In this document: piece by piece, positions 1 to 6,520 of the stretch
Layout of the letters: every line of letters starts with the position of its first letter
Position numbering within the stretch: the stretch's first letter is position 1
Assembly (NCBI GenBank): GCA_030650265.1
Contig: JAUSEJ010000570.1
Location: 1-7,225, forward strand
DNA: 7,225 nucleotides
Source of the DNA: Dehalococcoidia bacterium
Lineage (GTDB): Bacteria; Chloroflexota; Dehalococcoidia; JACPQF01
Direction of reading: 5' to 3'
Notes under the pieces: model-generated
Database searches by the model: none
What the model was told of the DNA's origin: nothing
Seen by the model: the letters and a program-made list of their open reading frames with translations, nothing else
Translations under genes and position numbers: made by a program

Positions 1-1047
1 CCAAAGAATTACAATGAGCAGAATGGCGTATATGCCTTCAGAAAGAATCTCATGGGCAGCGGCCCGTTCAAGGTCGTGAGCTACACTCCGGGAGTCCGTC
101 TCGATCAAGAGGCTGTCGAGAGTCATTGGCGAGCTGTGCCAAAGTTCAAGAACATTTCGGTTCTGAGTGTCCGCGAGGAGGCGACCAAGATCGCCATGCT
201 AAAGACCGGCGAGTTGGATATGGCTACAGTCCTTCCTGATTCGGTGTCCGGGCTCAAGAAAGCCGGGCTGCGCATATTGAGCTATGATGGAGGCACTCAG
301 GCTTACGGCTATGTGTTGTATGATGCGAAGCACCCCGAGAAGTTCGTTCTTGGTGACGTAAGGGTGCGCAAAGCTCTGCAACTAGCGCTTGACAGCAGGG
401 AGATAGCCTACAAGTTACTTGATGGCAACGGTGTCCCTTTTGCCCTGTCTAACGTTAACTCGAGCGCATACTTCTTCGATCCCAACGTACTCAAGCCGGA
501 CCCGTTCGACCCTGAAGGAGCGAAGAAGCTATTGGCGGAGGCAGGATATCCCAATGGCTTCTCCACCAAGATCTGGGACATGGGTGGAGGAGGCATCGTT
601 AGCACAATAGACCTGGCCGTGTCGGGCTACTGGCGGAAAATAGGTGTCAACGCAGACTTATCGGCCGTAGATTTTGGTACTCTTCTCGCTAAGGCGAACG
701 CGCGGAATCCCGAAACCTGGGACAGCTATTTTATATGGCTCGGCACGATGGCTCGAGACTTTGATAAGATGGCGGGCGCATACCACTCTACGAAAAACGC
801 TAAAGGGAATACCAACGACCCAAAGCTGGATGAGTTGATTGACAAGGTTCCAGCGACTAAGGATCCCGCCGAGAGGAAGAAGATGGCACTTGAGGCCGCT
901 GTAATTGCCAAGAATGGGTATAGTATGTTAGCGATAACGGGGGTGCACCTGAATATTGCCGTTGGCCCGAAGGTTGGAGACGTCGCACGTTACCCCGGCA
1001 ACGACATTTCTAAGTACATGTTCGAGACGATAACCCACGCGAAGTAA
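1..1047 (+). CDS. ABC transporter solute-binding protein, family 5 (Opp/Dpp-like), 5'-truncated by window edge
   Basis: The reading frame is open from base 1 and ends at TAA 1045-1047, giving 348 residues of a protein whose family is usually about 500-600 long. The N-terminal third, including any signal peptide, lies outside the window. Family 5 (SBP_bac_5) hallmarks are visible: the NLMGSGPFKV turn (residues 16-25), the DVRVRKALQLALD helix (about 119-131), and the FDPEGAKKLLAEAGYPNGF segment (about 169-187), which corresponds to the D-P-E-x-A-K-x-L-L-x-E-A-G-Y-P-x-G family signature. Proteins of this family bind peptides, nickel, sugars or other small solutes outside the membrane and deliver them to an ABC permease. 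The substrate cannot be read from sequence. The ATG at 52 lies inside the conserved MGSGPF motif and is not the true start. No permease or ATPase genes follow, so they are either upstream or this is an orphan binding protein. A hairpin directly after the stop suggests it is the last gene of its unit. Confidence 0.93.
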   Translation, partial: PKNYNEQNGVYAFRKNLMGSGPFKVVSYTPGVRLDQEAVESHWRAVPKFKNISVLSVREEATKIAMLKTGELDMATVLPDSVSGLKKAGLRILSYDGGTQAYGYVLYDAKHPEKFVLGDVRVRKALQLALDSREIAYKLLDGNGVPFALSNVNSSAYFFDPNVLKPDPFDPEGAKKLLAEAGYPNGFSTKIWDMGGGGIVSTIDLAVSGYWRKIGVNADLSAVDFGTLLAKANARNPETWDSYFIWLGTMARDFDKMAGAYHSTKNAKGNTNDPKLDELIDKVPATKDPAERKKMALEAAVIAKNGYSMLAITGVHLNIAVGPKVGDVARYPGNDISKYMFETITHAK

Positions 1048-1061
1048 AGAAAAAGAGGGAG

Positions 1062-1107
1062 GATAGTGAAGAGGGGGTAAAGGGTCCCTTCCCCCCTCTT
1101 CACTATC
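1062..1107. terminator. Long perfect hairpin between convergent genes; probable (bidirectional) transcription terminator
   Basis: A 16-base left arm (1062-1077, GATAGTGAAGAGGGGG) is perfectly complementary to 1092-1107. A further AAGGG/CCCTT pairing (1080-1084 with 1086-1090) lies inside the apparent loop, so nearly the whole 46 bases can fold into one rod. It sits 15 bases after the solute-binding protein stop and about 90 bases beyond the stop of the leftward toxin gene. There is no T-run on the plus-strand 3' side. On the minus strand a T-rich tract (complement of 1048-1055) lies 7 bases beyond the stem. It may therefore act as a terminator for the leftward operon, or as an mRNA 3'-end stabiliser. 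Structure is certain; function is inferred. Confidence 0.6.
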
Positions 1108-1124
1108 AACTCAGCCGGAGGGAA

Positions 1125-1182
1125 CCCATTCTCATGATCTCGACGGAGTCGTAGTCGAGTCTGTCGACCGTTCGGGAATGGG
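1125..1182. repeat. Nested inverted repeat in the convergent intergenic region
   Basis: The outer arms CCCATTC (1125-1131) and GAATGGG (1176-1182) are perfect complements. They extend to 9 bp with one G-U pair (1125-1133 with 1174-1182). Inside them CTCGAC (1139-1144) pairs with GTCGAG (1154-1159). This could be a second transcript-end structure, a small structured RNA or a short palindromic element. No T-run flanks it on either strand, so I do not call it a terminator. Confidence 0.35.
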
Positions 1183-1195
1183 GGTATTGTTGCGC

Positions 1196-1510
1196 TTACT
1201 TCAGGCCTAAGGCAAAATGAATTGCCGCGTCCAATTCGTCCATCTTCTCGGACCTCAGGCTGATGAGCAGGCTACTTAAGCAGTCCTTCGGGATAGTAGT
1301 GAGTGTGTCGAGATTAGCCACACAGGGGCGAGGCATGCCCTCTGCAAGACCCAAGGGCACTTCGGAACCGATGCGGCGGACGCGGGTGGTAACAGGCGCA
1401 ACGATAACCAGAGACCGAACTGCGTAAGCCTCATCACGAGATAAGAGTAGCACGGGTCGTCGGCCGGCGGGTGACCCTAACTCTGCCCACCATCTCTCGC
1501 CACGCCTCAT
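1196..1510 (-). CDS. mazF: MazF/PemK-family endoribonuclease toxin
   Basis: A 104-residue protein with the MazF/PemK fold signature. It has an N-terminal MRRGERWWAEL strand, the GRRPVLLLS motif (residues 16-24, with the conserved Arg before Pro), the APVTTR motif (38-43, supplying the conserved Thr), and the RPCVANLDTLTTIPKDCL segment (61-78) matching the family's V-x-x-D-x-x-x-T-I-x-K-x-x-L pattern. Family members are ribosome-independent mRNA interferases that cleave at short specific sequences in the cytoplasm and are silenced by the co-encoded antitoxin. The length of about 105-115 residues is normal and both catalytic-type residues (Arg18, Thr41) are present, so it looks intact. I chose ATG 1510 because it overlaps the antitoxin stop as ATGA and begins at the family's usual M-x-R-G. 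An in-frame TTG at 1516 would add two residues. Cleavage specificity cannot be inferred. Confidence 0.92.
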   Translation of the reverse strand: MRRGERWWAELGSPAGRRPVLLLSRDEAYAVRSLVIVAPVTTRVRRIGSEVPLGLAEGMPRPCVANLDTLTTIPKDCLSSLLISLRSEKMDELDAAIHFALGLK

Positions 1511-1764
1511 TCCCAAGGTTCTCCCGCTAAGACATCGCTGGCGGCTCGACGGGCTGACTCAACTTCCTCTTTTGTGTCAGGCATTAGTTCGTAAGCTCGT
1601 TTGTATTGCTCCCTCATCTCGTGCTCCCGCCGGAGGCGCAACAAGGCCTCAGCAGCCCTGCGGAAGAATTCGCTGCGACTCTCACCGCTGATCTCCCTCT
1701 CCTCTTCCACCGCGGTAAGCACTTCAACGGGGAGGCTAATAGCTATCTTCCCCGATCTTAACAT
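1507..1764 (-). CDS. mazE: Ribbon-helix-helix antitoxin of the MazF toxin (MazE/EndoAI-like)
   Basis: An 85-residue protein. Residues 5-45 (GKIAISLPVEVL, then E-x-S-G-E-S-R-S-E-F-F-R-R-A-A-E-A-L-L) match the ribbon-helix-helix DNA-binding fold: one beta strand followed by two helices. The charged C-terminal tail (about 46-85, rich in Glu and Arg) is the region that wraps and inhibits the toxin in this family. This is the Bacillus EndoAI-type antitoxin rather than the AbrB-like fold of E. coli MazE. It is the first gene of the pair, its TGA overlaps the toxin ATG by four bases (translational coupling), and a GGAG lies seven bases before ATG 1764. It probably represses its own promoter as a dimer and in complex with the toxin. 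The symbol is by partner and fold, not by orthology to E. coli mazE. Confidence 0.87.
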   Translation of the reverse strand: MLRSGKIAISLPVEVLTAVEEEREISGESRSEFFRRAAEALLRLRREHEMREQYKRAYELMPDTKEEVESARRAASDVLAGEPWE

Positions 1765-1776
1765 GGTACCACTCCA

Positions 1777-1793
1777 TCATACTAGTTTCATAC
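1777..1793 (-). promoter_or_regulatory. Putative antitoxin operator: 11-bp-phased direct repeat
   Basis: On the minus strand GTATGA occurs twice (1793-1788 and 1782-1777), offset by exactly 11 bp, about one helical turn. It is centred on the inferred transcription start just downstream of the -10 box of the antitoxin promoter. Ribbon-helix-helix antitoxins commonly bind short direct or inverted repeats at such positions. Assignment as operator is inference from location and phasing. Confidence 0.35.
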
Positions 1794-1796
1794 CAG

Positions 1797-1825
1797 AGTA
1801 TAAGCCGATATTACCTTCTCGTCAA
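1797..1825 (-). promoter_or_regulatory. Sigma70-type promoter of the toxin-antitoxin operon
   Basis: Reading leftward, TTGACG (1825-1820) is followed by a 17-base spacer and TATACT (1802-1797). Each hexamer differs from consensus at one position and the spacer is optimal. The start of transcription would fall near 1790, giving a leader of roughly 25 bases before ATG 1764. A strong promoter next to a candidate operator fits an autorepressed toxin-antitoxin unit. Confidence 0.7.
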
Positions 1826-1938
1826 ACTGACACCCGCCGTGCGAGAAGCTTGACCGGCCTACTGGAGAAAGCGTTTCTGCGGAGAGGTCAGCCTTGCCGA
1901 TCGGGGCGCCACCACCGATGGGAAGGGATCGGGGTCCT

Positions 1939-1980
1939 GTTCCATCGCAACCATTCCCGGCTAAAGCCTCGACGTCCGGG
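1939..1980 (+). repeat. Extragenic palindromic repeat, copy 1 (42 bp, REP-like)
   Basis: This copy matches copy 2 (1994-2035) at 39 of 42 positions, with differences at 1944, 1961 and 1963. Its 3' part runs from CCCGG to CCGGG, which can pair, and contains GGCT-AA-AGCC, a second small palindrome. The shape (short GC-rich imperfect hairpin, tandem copies, intergenic position) is that of REP elements spread by RAYT (Y1 tyrosine) transposases. No such transposase gene is in the window. Confidence 0.65.
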
Positions 1981-1993
1981 CATGGACGGACTG

Positions 1994-2035
1994 GTTCCCT
2001 CGCAACCATTCCCGGATGAAGCCTCGACGTCCGGG
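1994..2035 (+). repeat. Extragenic palindromic repeat, copy 2 (42 bp, REP-like)
   Basis: Second copy, in direct orientation, with a 55-bp period from copy 1. Within it CCCGGA (2011-2016) and TCCGGG (2030-2035) are perfect complements around a 13-base loop, a slightly longer stem than in copy 1. Confidence 0.65.
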
Positions 2036-2053
2036 GGCTTGCATTCAGGAGGC

Positions 2054-2068
2054 CGAGGCTTTAGCCGG
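2054..2068 (-). repeat. Inverted 15-bp partial copy of the REP-like repeat
   Basis: CGAGGCTTTAGCCGG is the exact reverse complement of 1957-1971 in repeat copy 1 and matches copy 2 with two mismatches. Head-to-head pairing with either copy could form a larger stem, an arrangement typical of paired REP (BIME-like) elements. Confidence 0.6.
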
Positions 2069-2200
2069 AAAAGCGTGACTTACCAACCATATTCGGCACT
2101 CTCAAAACAAGATGGAATCTCCGCCGCCCAAAGCTGCGTCGCTAACGCGGGTTTTCACCGCGGAGAACGCAGGCGCCCTGACCTTGAAGCAGATGAGTTC

Positions 2201-2229
2201 TTGACACCCATCCCCCTCCATGCTATGTT
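2201..2229 (+). promoter_or_regulatory. Sigma70-type promoter of the acyl-CoA dehydrogenase gene
   Basis: A perfect TTGACA (2201-2206), a 17-base spacer and TATGTT (2224-2229, four of six consensus positions). The expected start is near 2236, giving a leader of about 27 bases to ATG 2263. It lies immediately to the right of the repeat cluster. No operator-like dyad overlapping it was obvious. Confidence 0.65.
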
Positions 2230-2248
2230 AGGACCACAGAAAAGATAC

Positions 2249-2254
2249 AAGGAG
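2249..2254 (+). promoter_or_regulatory. Ribosome binding site of the acyl-CoA dehydrogenase
   Basis: AAGGAG, eight bases before ATG 2263, is a near-ideal Shine-Dalgarno site. It fixes the start, in agreement with the family-typical MDFALPDELR N-terminus. Confidence 0.8.
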
Positions 2255-2262
2255 AAGCGATA

Positions 2263-3426
2263 ATGGATTTTGCCCTGCCTGATGAATTGCGGATGTTGAG
2301 GACGACCTTGCGCCGGTTCGTCGAACAGGAACTGATTCCACTCGAAAAGGACTATATGCACCGGGAGGAAGGGCTGCCACCGGAAATCCGCAAGGCGCTA
2401 GAACAGAAGGTGCAGGACCTCGGGCTTTGGGCCTATTCCGCCCCCGTCGAATTGGGCGGCGCCGGCCTTGGCGCCCTTGCCAACTGTGTCGTAGTGGAGG
2501 AGGTAAACAGGGCCACTGTTGGGGATGATATCTTCGGGCCAAACGTGCCCAACCTGAAGACTCTTGCTAGCCACTGCAATGCGGAGCAGAAAGAGAATTA
2601 CTTATACCCTTGCGTCAAGGGCGAAAAGGAAGCTTGTTTTGCTCTTACAGAGCCGGGCGCCGGCAGCGATGCGGCCGCTATCCAAACTACCGCCGTTCGC
2701 GATGGAGACAACTACATTCTCAATGGCACAAAGACCTTCATCAGCCACGCCCAGGATGCGGACTTCGCCCTTGTCTACGCCGTGACCGACAAGGAGAAGA
2801 GAGCGAGAGGCGGGATAACCTGCTTTATTGTCGATATGGGCACGCCGGGCTTCGAAATAACCCGGATAATCGAAACAATGGGCGACGGCCGCCCCTGCGA
2901 GCTCGTCTTCAACAATTGCGTGGTGCCTGCCAAGAACGTTCTGGGCGAAGTCGGACAGGGGTTTCGCGTCGCTCAGGGCCGGCTCGGTTGGCGGCGCGTC
3001 GAGATCGCGGCCCAATGCCTTGGCGCCGCCGAAAGATGCCTGAAGATGATGGTGGACTATGCCGGCCAAAGGGTAACCTTTGGTGAGCCTCTGGCCAACC
3101 GGCAAGCTGTACAGTGGATGATCGCCGACTCGTCAATCGAGATTCACGCCACCCGCTTGATGACCTACGATGCCGCCGTTAAATGGGACGAAGGGCAAGA
3201 GATTCGGCAGGAGGCTTCAATGGTCAAGCTGTACGCCTCCGAGATGGCCTGCCGGGTGGTGGACCGGGCGATGCAGGTCCACGGTGGTCTGGGCTACACA
3301 AGGGACCTGCCCATTGAGAAGATGTACCGCAATTTGCGACTCTGGCGAATCGTGGAAGGACCCTCCGAGATCCATCGCTTCATCATCGCGAGGAACATTC
3401 TGCGAGGACTTTGGTCGGGAGAATAA
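2263..3426 (+). CDS. Acyl-CoA dehydrogenase (FAD-dependent)
   Basis: A complete 387-residue protein of usual length for the family. It catalyses alpha,beta-dehydrogenation of an acyl-CoA thioester, passing electrons from FAD to electron-transfer flavoprotein in the cytoplasm. The N-terminal helical domain starts MDFALPDELRML. The middle beta domain carries CFALTEPGAGSD (125-136), the FAD/substrate signature, and the NGTKTFISHAQDAD segment (154-167). The C-terminal helical domain has QRVTFGEPL (269-277) with the FAD-phosphate Arg270, QVHGGLGYTRDLPIE (338-352), and RIVEGPSEIHR (362-372). Glu365 aligns with the catalytic base of medium-chain enzymes (the YEGT-x-QI motif). GPSEIHR resembles the ACAD10/11-like branch, in which the base is often replaced, yet here it is kept. 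Chain length or steroid/branched substrate cannot be decided. It has its own promoter, AAGGAG site and downstream terminator, so it is probably monocistronic. Confidence 0.94.
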   Translation: MDFALPDELRMLRTTLRRFVEQELIPLEKDYMHREEGLPPEIRKALEQKVQDLGLWAYSAPVELGGAGLGALANCVVVEEVNRATVGDDIFGPNVPNLKTLASHCNAEQKENYLYPCVKGEKEACFALTEPGAGSDAAAIQTTAVRDGDNYILNGTKTFISHAQDADFALVYAVTDKEKRARGGITCFIVDMGTPGFEITRIIETMGDGRPCELVFNNCVVPAKNVLGEVGQGFRVAQGRLGWRRVEIAAQCLGAAERCLKMMVDYAGQRVTFGEPLANRQAVQWMIADSSIEIHATRLMTYDAAVKWDEGQEIRQEASMVKLYASEMACRVVDRAMQVHGGLGYTRDLPIEKMYRNLRLWRIVEGPSEIHRFIIARNILRGLWSGE

Positions 3427-3464
3427 GCGGTCAGTCATTCCGACAGAAATGCCTGCAGTCCTTG

Positions 3465-3482
3465 GCGGTCAGGCCGCTTTTT
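3465..3482 (+). terminator. Probable intrinsic terminator after the acyl-CoA dehydrogenase
   Basis: GCGG (3465-3468), a 5-base loop, CCGC (3474-3477) and five T (3478-3482). A competing longer pairing joins AAGCGG at the stop codon (3425-3430) to CCGCTT (3474-3479), because GCGGTCAG is duplicated at 3427-3434 and 3465-3472. The short stem makes this a modest terminator. Confidence 0.5.
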
Positions 3483-3519
3483 GCAAAACACTGGCTAATG
3501 GCAGGGAAAGTAGTTAGGC

Positions 3520-6495
3520 ATGGTTAAGCGGCCTATAGAGCGTATGGTCCGTCAGCTCTACCCAAGAAATTCCGGATCTCAAACTGCGTCGCCTTTCGTT
3601 GGCCGAGAGGACGAGTTACGTCATCTCACGGCTTCCTTAACGCTGGCGATGGAGGGCCAGGGTCATACGATTCTGCTGTCGGGTCGACCTGGAGTCGGCA
3701 AGACGCGCCTGGCAAATGAAGCCCTCGCTCTGGCGAGAGAACGCGGAGTCACAATACTCCGTGGACGCTCCTTTCCTCTTCAGGCTGGTGTTGCCTATGC
3801 ACCAATCCTCGATGCCTTTGGTCCTCTGATGCGGGATGTGGACTCCCCTCATCTTGCAGTTCTTGTGGAGGATCTACCTGAACTTGGGCGCCTTTTTGGT
3901 GGCCCTCTGTTTCCCCGTCCGGAACTGCTGGGCGACCCGGCGCTCGAAAAAGCCCGTCTCTTCGAGGCTGTATCCCGCCTACTTCAACGTTTGGCGCTTG
4001 AGGCACCCATAGTACTATTCTTTGATGATATTCACTGGGCCGATCCCGCGACCATCGATCTGCTGTTTCATCTGGCCCTCAACTTATTCGACCAGCGGGC
4101 CCTTTTGCTCGTTACGATTGACGAGTATTTGCTGAATTCCTCCGACAACTTGCGGGCCTTTGTGGTGTCTCTGCAGCAGGCTGGACTAGCGGAGGAGATT
4201 GTGGCTTCTCCGCTCGGATCGGATGTGATGAGCAAGCTGGTAGGAAACATTCTTGGTGCAGATGCTCCTGACGATCTGATCGCTTTTCTCAATGCTCAGG
4301 CTGGCGGACTCCCCGTATTTGCTGAGGCGGTGGTCGGCGCGCTCGTGGCCTCGGGCAATCTTGTTCGCAGTTCCAGAGGAAAGCCTGGCTGGATTTACGT
4401 CGCTTCTAACAGGCCGGTGGTTCTGCCTTCGAGCGTTCGGCGTCTCGTTCTGGAGCGTCTGGGAAGACTAGCACCCTCTGATCGCCGCATCTTTGACTTG
4501 ATCGCCGTCATGGGTGATGATGCTCCTTACACTATGCTTAAAGCAGCGTCTGGTGTCGGGGAGGAAGCCCTTATTGAGAGTTTGGGGCTTCTAAGATCTG
4601 CAGGATTGGTATCCGAAACCATCGAGGAAACGGACGTCTCGTACTGCCTAACCGAGCCATTGATACGAGACATTGCATATCACGAGCTGCCAGAAGTGGC
4701 GCGGCGGAAAATGCAACTGGCCGCCGGCAAGTTGGGTAAGTTGCCGGCAGAGGGCGAGCATAATAGCCTCTCTTGCGGAAGCGGAGCTGCCATGGCGAAT
4801 TCCAGCTTGGAGTTGGAGATGAGTACTGTTGGCAGCCAAATAGACTCACCTGATGACGAAGAGGAATCGCTGCCGTGGCTGTTGGAGCGGATTGGTGAGG
4901 CATGGGAACAAGTGGGGGAGAGTGAGCCAGCGGTGGCTGTTTGGAGGGAAGCTCTGACGGAGCGAGAGCGAACCGGAGATGCAACTGCCGTATCTCGCAT
5001 TCATCGAAGACTGGCTTTGGCGGAATGGGATCGGGGCCACTTTGAGAGCGCAAATTCTCATTTAAGAGCCAGTCTACCATCTTCGTCTCGTCACGAACCC
5101 TTCCAAGAGTTAGTCGATTTGCACTTCACACGACAACACGTCTTAAGCCAAATCGGGCATGAAGCGGAGATGGCAGACTCGGTGGAAAAGCTAATATCGG
5201 CGTCCCGGCGGTTGGCTTTGGGGCGAACTGAAGCCGAAGCGAATCTGGTATCCCTGGTCTACAGCCTTGGCCAAGGGGACACCACGGTTGCTCGCGAGCG
5301 CGCTTTACGTGCTCTGAACCTGGGAGAACAAGCGCAAGATCCGGCGATTCGCCGGCGTGCCCATAGCGCATTGACCTTGATCGGCATGCGATTAGGTGAC
5401 CACCAGTTGATTCGCTACAACGCTGAATGTGGAATGGCTGTTGCTCAACGTCCGGGAGTCCCACCGATGGATGTAATTCTTCGCGCGCGTTTGGCTCACG
5501 CCAGCTTCATGGCCGGAGCATGGGATGAGGCTCTGACGCTCAACATGGGAGCAATTGCCGCTGGTCGCAAGCTAGGACACCCTCGCTATCTGGCTTACGC
5601 GCTGGCCGGGCGGGCGATGATTCTGGCCTTGAGGGGAGAATTGGCCGAGGCGGAAGCATGTACTGCCGAAGTGAGAACAGTTTTCGGTAGCAGGCTGCCG
5701 GAGGAAAGGCAAGTTTTCGGTCTTATCGACATAGCCGAGACGGCGCTGGCCCTCGAGCAGGGACAGGTTGAGCGAGCGCTCGCCATTGCTACAGGTTTCG
5801 CCCGGCCGCCAACATCGTGGGAAGCGGCTCCTGCCGGAGTGACAGCGGCATCAAAACCGATGGCCCTGGCGCTGCTGGCCGAGGCGCAGATAGCTGCGGG
5901 AGAACCGGACGATGGACTGAAAACCGCTAGCTCTATTGCTAGATTGAGTCCAGCCGATACACCGTATCTGATGGCTCTCGCTCATCGTACGGAAGGTCTT
6001 GCTCATCTTGCCATGGGTCAACGTGATGAAGCCATGAGTTGTTTGGCTCGAGCGAATCGAGAGTTCACAGCCCTCCAGATGCCCTTTGAAGCAGCAAGAT
6101 CATTGTTAGAGCAGGCCATTGCAGCAAGTATCTCGCAGCCAACTGCGGCCGCCACTGCCGGTTACTCGAGTTGGGCTGCCTTCGAGCGAATTGGCGCTCG
6201 GCGTTATGCAGACCGGGCGCGGCGGCTTCTTCGAAGCCTTGGTATCCCGCCCCCCACGTCTCGTAGGATTCGCCTCACCGGGGGGCCACTGAGTGCACGC
6301 GAGCTCGAGGTTGCGCTGCTGGTTGCCGAAGGCTTGACCAGCGCAGAGATTGCTGAACGCCTGATGGTTAGTTCACGTACGGTCAGCACTCATCTCGACC
6401 ATATCTACGGCCGCCTGGGTATCGGCTCTCGCACGGCCCTTGTTCGATATGTAATTGAAGCGGGACTATTCCCGCCCAAAGACGACAATACGTAA
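3520..6495 (+). CDS. LAL-type transcriptional regulator: AAA/NB-ATPase, helical repeats, C-terminal LuxR helix-turn-helix
   Basis: A 991-residue protein with the architecture of large ATP-binding LuxR (LAL, MalT-like) regulators. SPFVGREDEL (24-33) opens an AAA_16-type module. Walker A is GRPGVGKT (55-62) and Walker B is VLFFDDIHWAD (165-175). AGGLPVFAEAVVGAL (261-275) matches the G-N-P-F/L-x-x-E-x-x-x-x-L motif. A winged-helix-like part follows (about 300-395). A Ser/Glu-rich, probably disordered linker (about 408-450) leads to Ala-rich TPR-like helices (about 451-905). LSARELEVALLVAEGL to VSSRTVSTHLDHIYGRLGI (924-968) is a full LuxR helix-turn-helix. Members use ATP and an effector to switch oligomeric state and activate target promoters. 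ATG 3520 has only a weak upstream AGGG; ATG 3544 is an alternative. The strand after Walker B reads LLLVTIDEYLL, without the Arg seen in most relatives (TYR-x-x-E). Lying between two oxidoreductases, it may regulate the neighbourhood; that is inference. Confidence 0.93.
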   Translation: MVKRPIERMVRQLYPRNSGSQTASPFVGREDELRHLTASLTLAMEGQGHTILLSGRPGVGKTRLANEALALARERGVTILRGRSFPLQAGVAYAPILDAFGPLMRDVDSPHLAVLVEDLPELGRLFGGPLFPRPELLGDPALEKARLFEAVSRLLQRLALEAPIVLFFDDIHWADPATIDLLFHLALNLFDQRALLLVTIDEYLLNSSDNLRAFVVSLQQAGLAEEIVASPLGSDVMSKLVGNILGADAPDDLIAFLNAQAGGLPVFAEAVVGALVASGNLVRSSRGKPGWIYVASNRPVVLPSSVRRLVLERLGRLAPSDRRIFDLIAVMGDDAPYTMLKAASGVGEEALIESLGLLRSAGLVSETIEETDVSYCLTEPLIRDIAYHELPEVARRKMQLAAGKLGKLPAEGEHNSLSCGSGAAMANSSLELEMSTVGSQIDSPDDEEESLPWLLERIGEAWEQVGESEPAVAVWREALTERERTGDATAVSRIHRRLALAEWDRGHFESANSHLRASLPSSSRHEPFQELVDLHFTRQHVLSQIGHEAEMADSVEKLISASRRLALGRTEAEANLVSLVYSLGQGDTTVARERALRALNLGEQAQDPAIRRRAHSALTLIGMRLGDHQLIRYNAECGMAVAQRPGVPPMDVILRARLAHASFMAGAWDEALTLNMGAIAAGRKLGHPRYLAYALAGRAMILALRGELAEAEACTAEVRTVFGSRLPEERQVFGLIDIAETALALEQGQVERALAIATGFARPPTSWEAAPAGVTAASKPMALALLAEAQIAAGEPDDGLKTASSIARLSPADTPYLMALAHRTEGLAHLAMGQRDEAMSCLARANREFTALQMPFEAARSLLEQAIAASISQPTAAATAGYSSWAAFERIGARRYADRARRLLRSLGIPPPTSRRIRLTGGPLSARELEVALLVAEGLTSAEIAERLMVSSRTVSTHLDHIYGRLGIGSRTALVRYVIEAGLFPPKDDNT

Positions 6496-6520
6496 TCGGC
6501 GTTCAACTACGTATTTTTTT
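6487..6520 (+). terminator. Intrinsic terminator overlapping the regulator stop codon
   Basis: AATACGTA (6487-6494) pairs perfectly with TACGTATT (6508-6515) around a 13-base loop, and T's continue to 6520. The left arm contains the end of the regulator's reading frame, including most of its TAA. The stem is AT-rich but the T-run is long. A second hairpin, AACTAC (6505-6510) with GTAGTT (6527-6532) followed by more T, shares the right arm, so the two are mutually exclusive. Confidence 0.6.

Larger units (their letters stand above)
1830..2200. other. Non-coding, palindrome-rich spacer between divergent promoters
   Basis: This 370-base stretch lies between the toxin-antitoxin promoter and the acyl-CoA dehydrogenase promoter. 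No frame resembles a protein family. It holds the direct repeats at 1939-2035, an inverted copy at 2054-2068, and several short palindromes: TGACC/GGTCA (1851-1855 with 1886-1890) enclosing AGAAA-GCG-TTTCT, CCGATCGG near 1897-1904, and CGCGG/CCGCG (2146-2150 with 2158-2162). The density of inverted repeats suggests extragenic palindromic elements or the remnant of a small non-autonomous mobile element. Confidence 0.55.

Noticed and set aside
52..1047. ATG at 52 as the start of the solute-binding protein
   Set aside because: The frame is open upstream to base 1, and this Met lies inside the conserved GSGPFKV region, so it is internal.
1788..2009. 73-codon minus-strand frame with a GGGAPIGKADLSA-like sequence
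   Set aside because: It overlaps one repeat copy, part of the other, and the antitoxin promoter, and has no ribosome site. The sequence looks like translated palindromic repeat DNA.
1939..2035. Two spaced direct repeats as a minimal CRISPR array
   Set aside because: Only two copies with a 13-base gap, an imperfect match, an inverted third copy and no cas genes. REP-like elements fit better.
1601..2263. 220-codon plus-strand open frame
   Set aside because: It runs antisense through the antitoxin gene, then through the repeat cluster and both promoters. Its composition is low-complexity Arg/Ser/Pro, and it has no ribosome site or family resemblance.
2602..3105. 167-codon minus-strand frame opposite the acyl-CoA dehydrogenase
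   Set aside because: Antisense shadow of a well-supported gene, with no family similarity or start signals.
4571..5080. 169-codon minus-strand frame opposite the LuxR regulator
   Set aside because: Antisense shadow: Pro/Ser/Arg-rich, with no motif or ribosome site.
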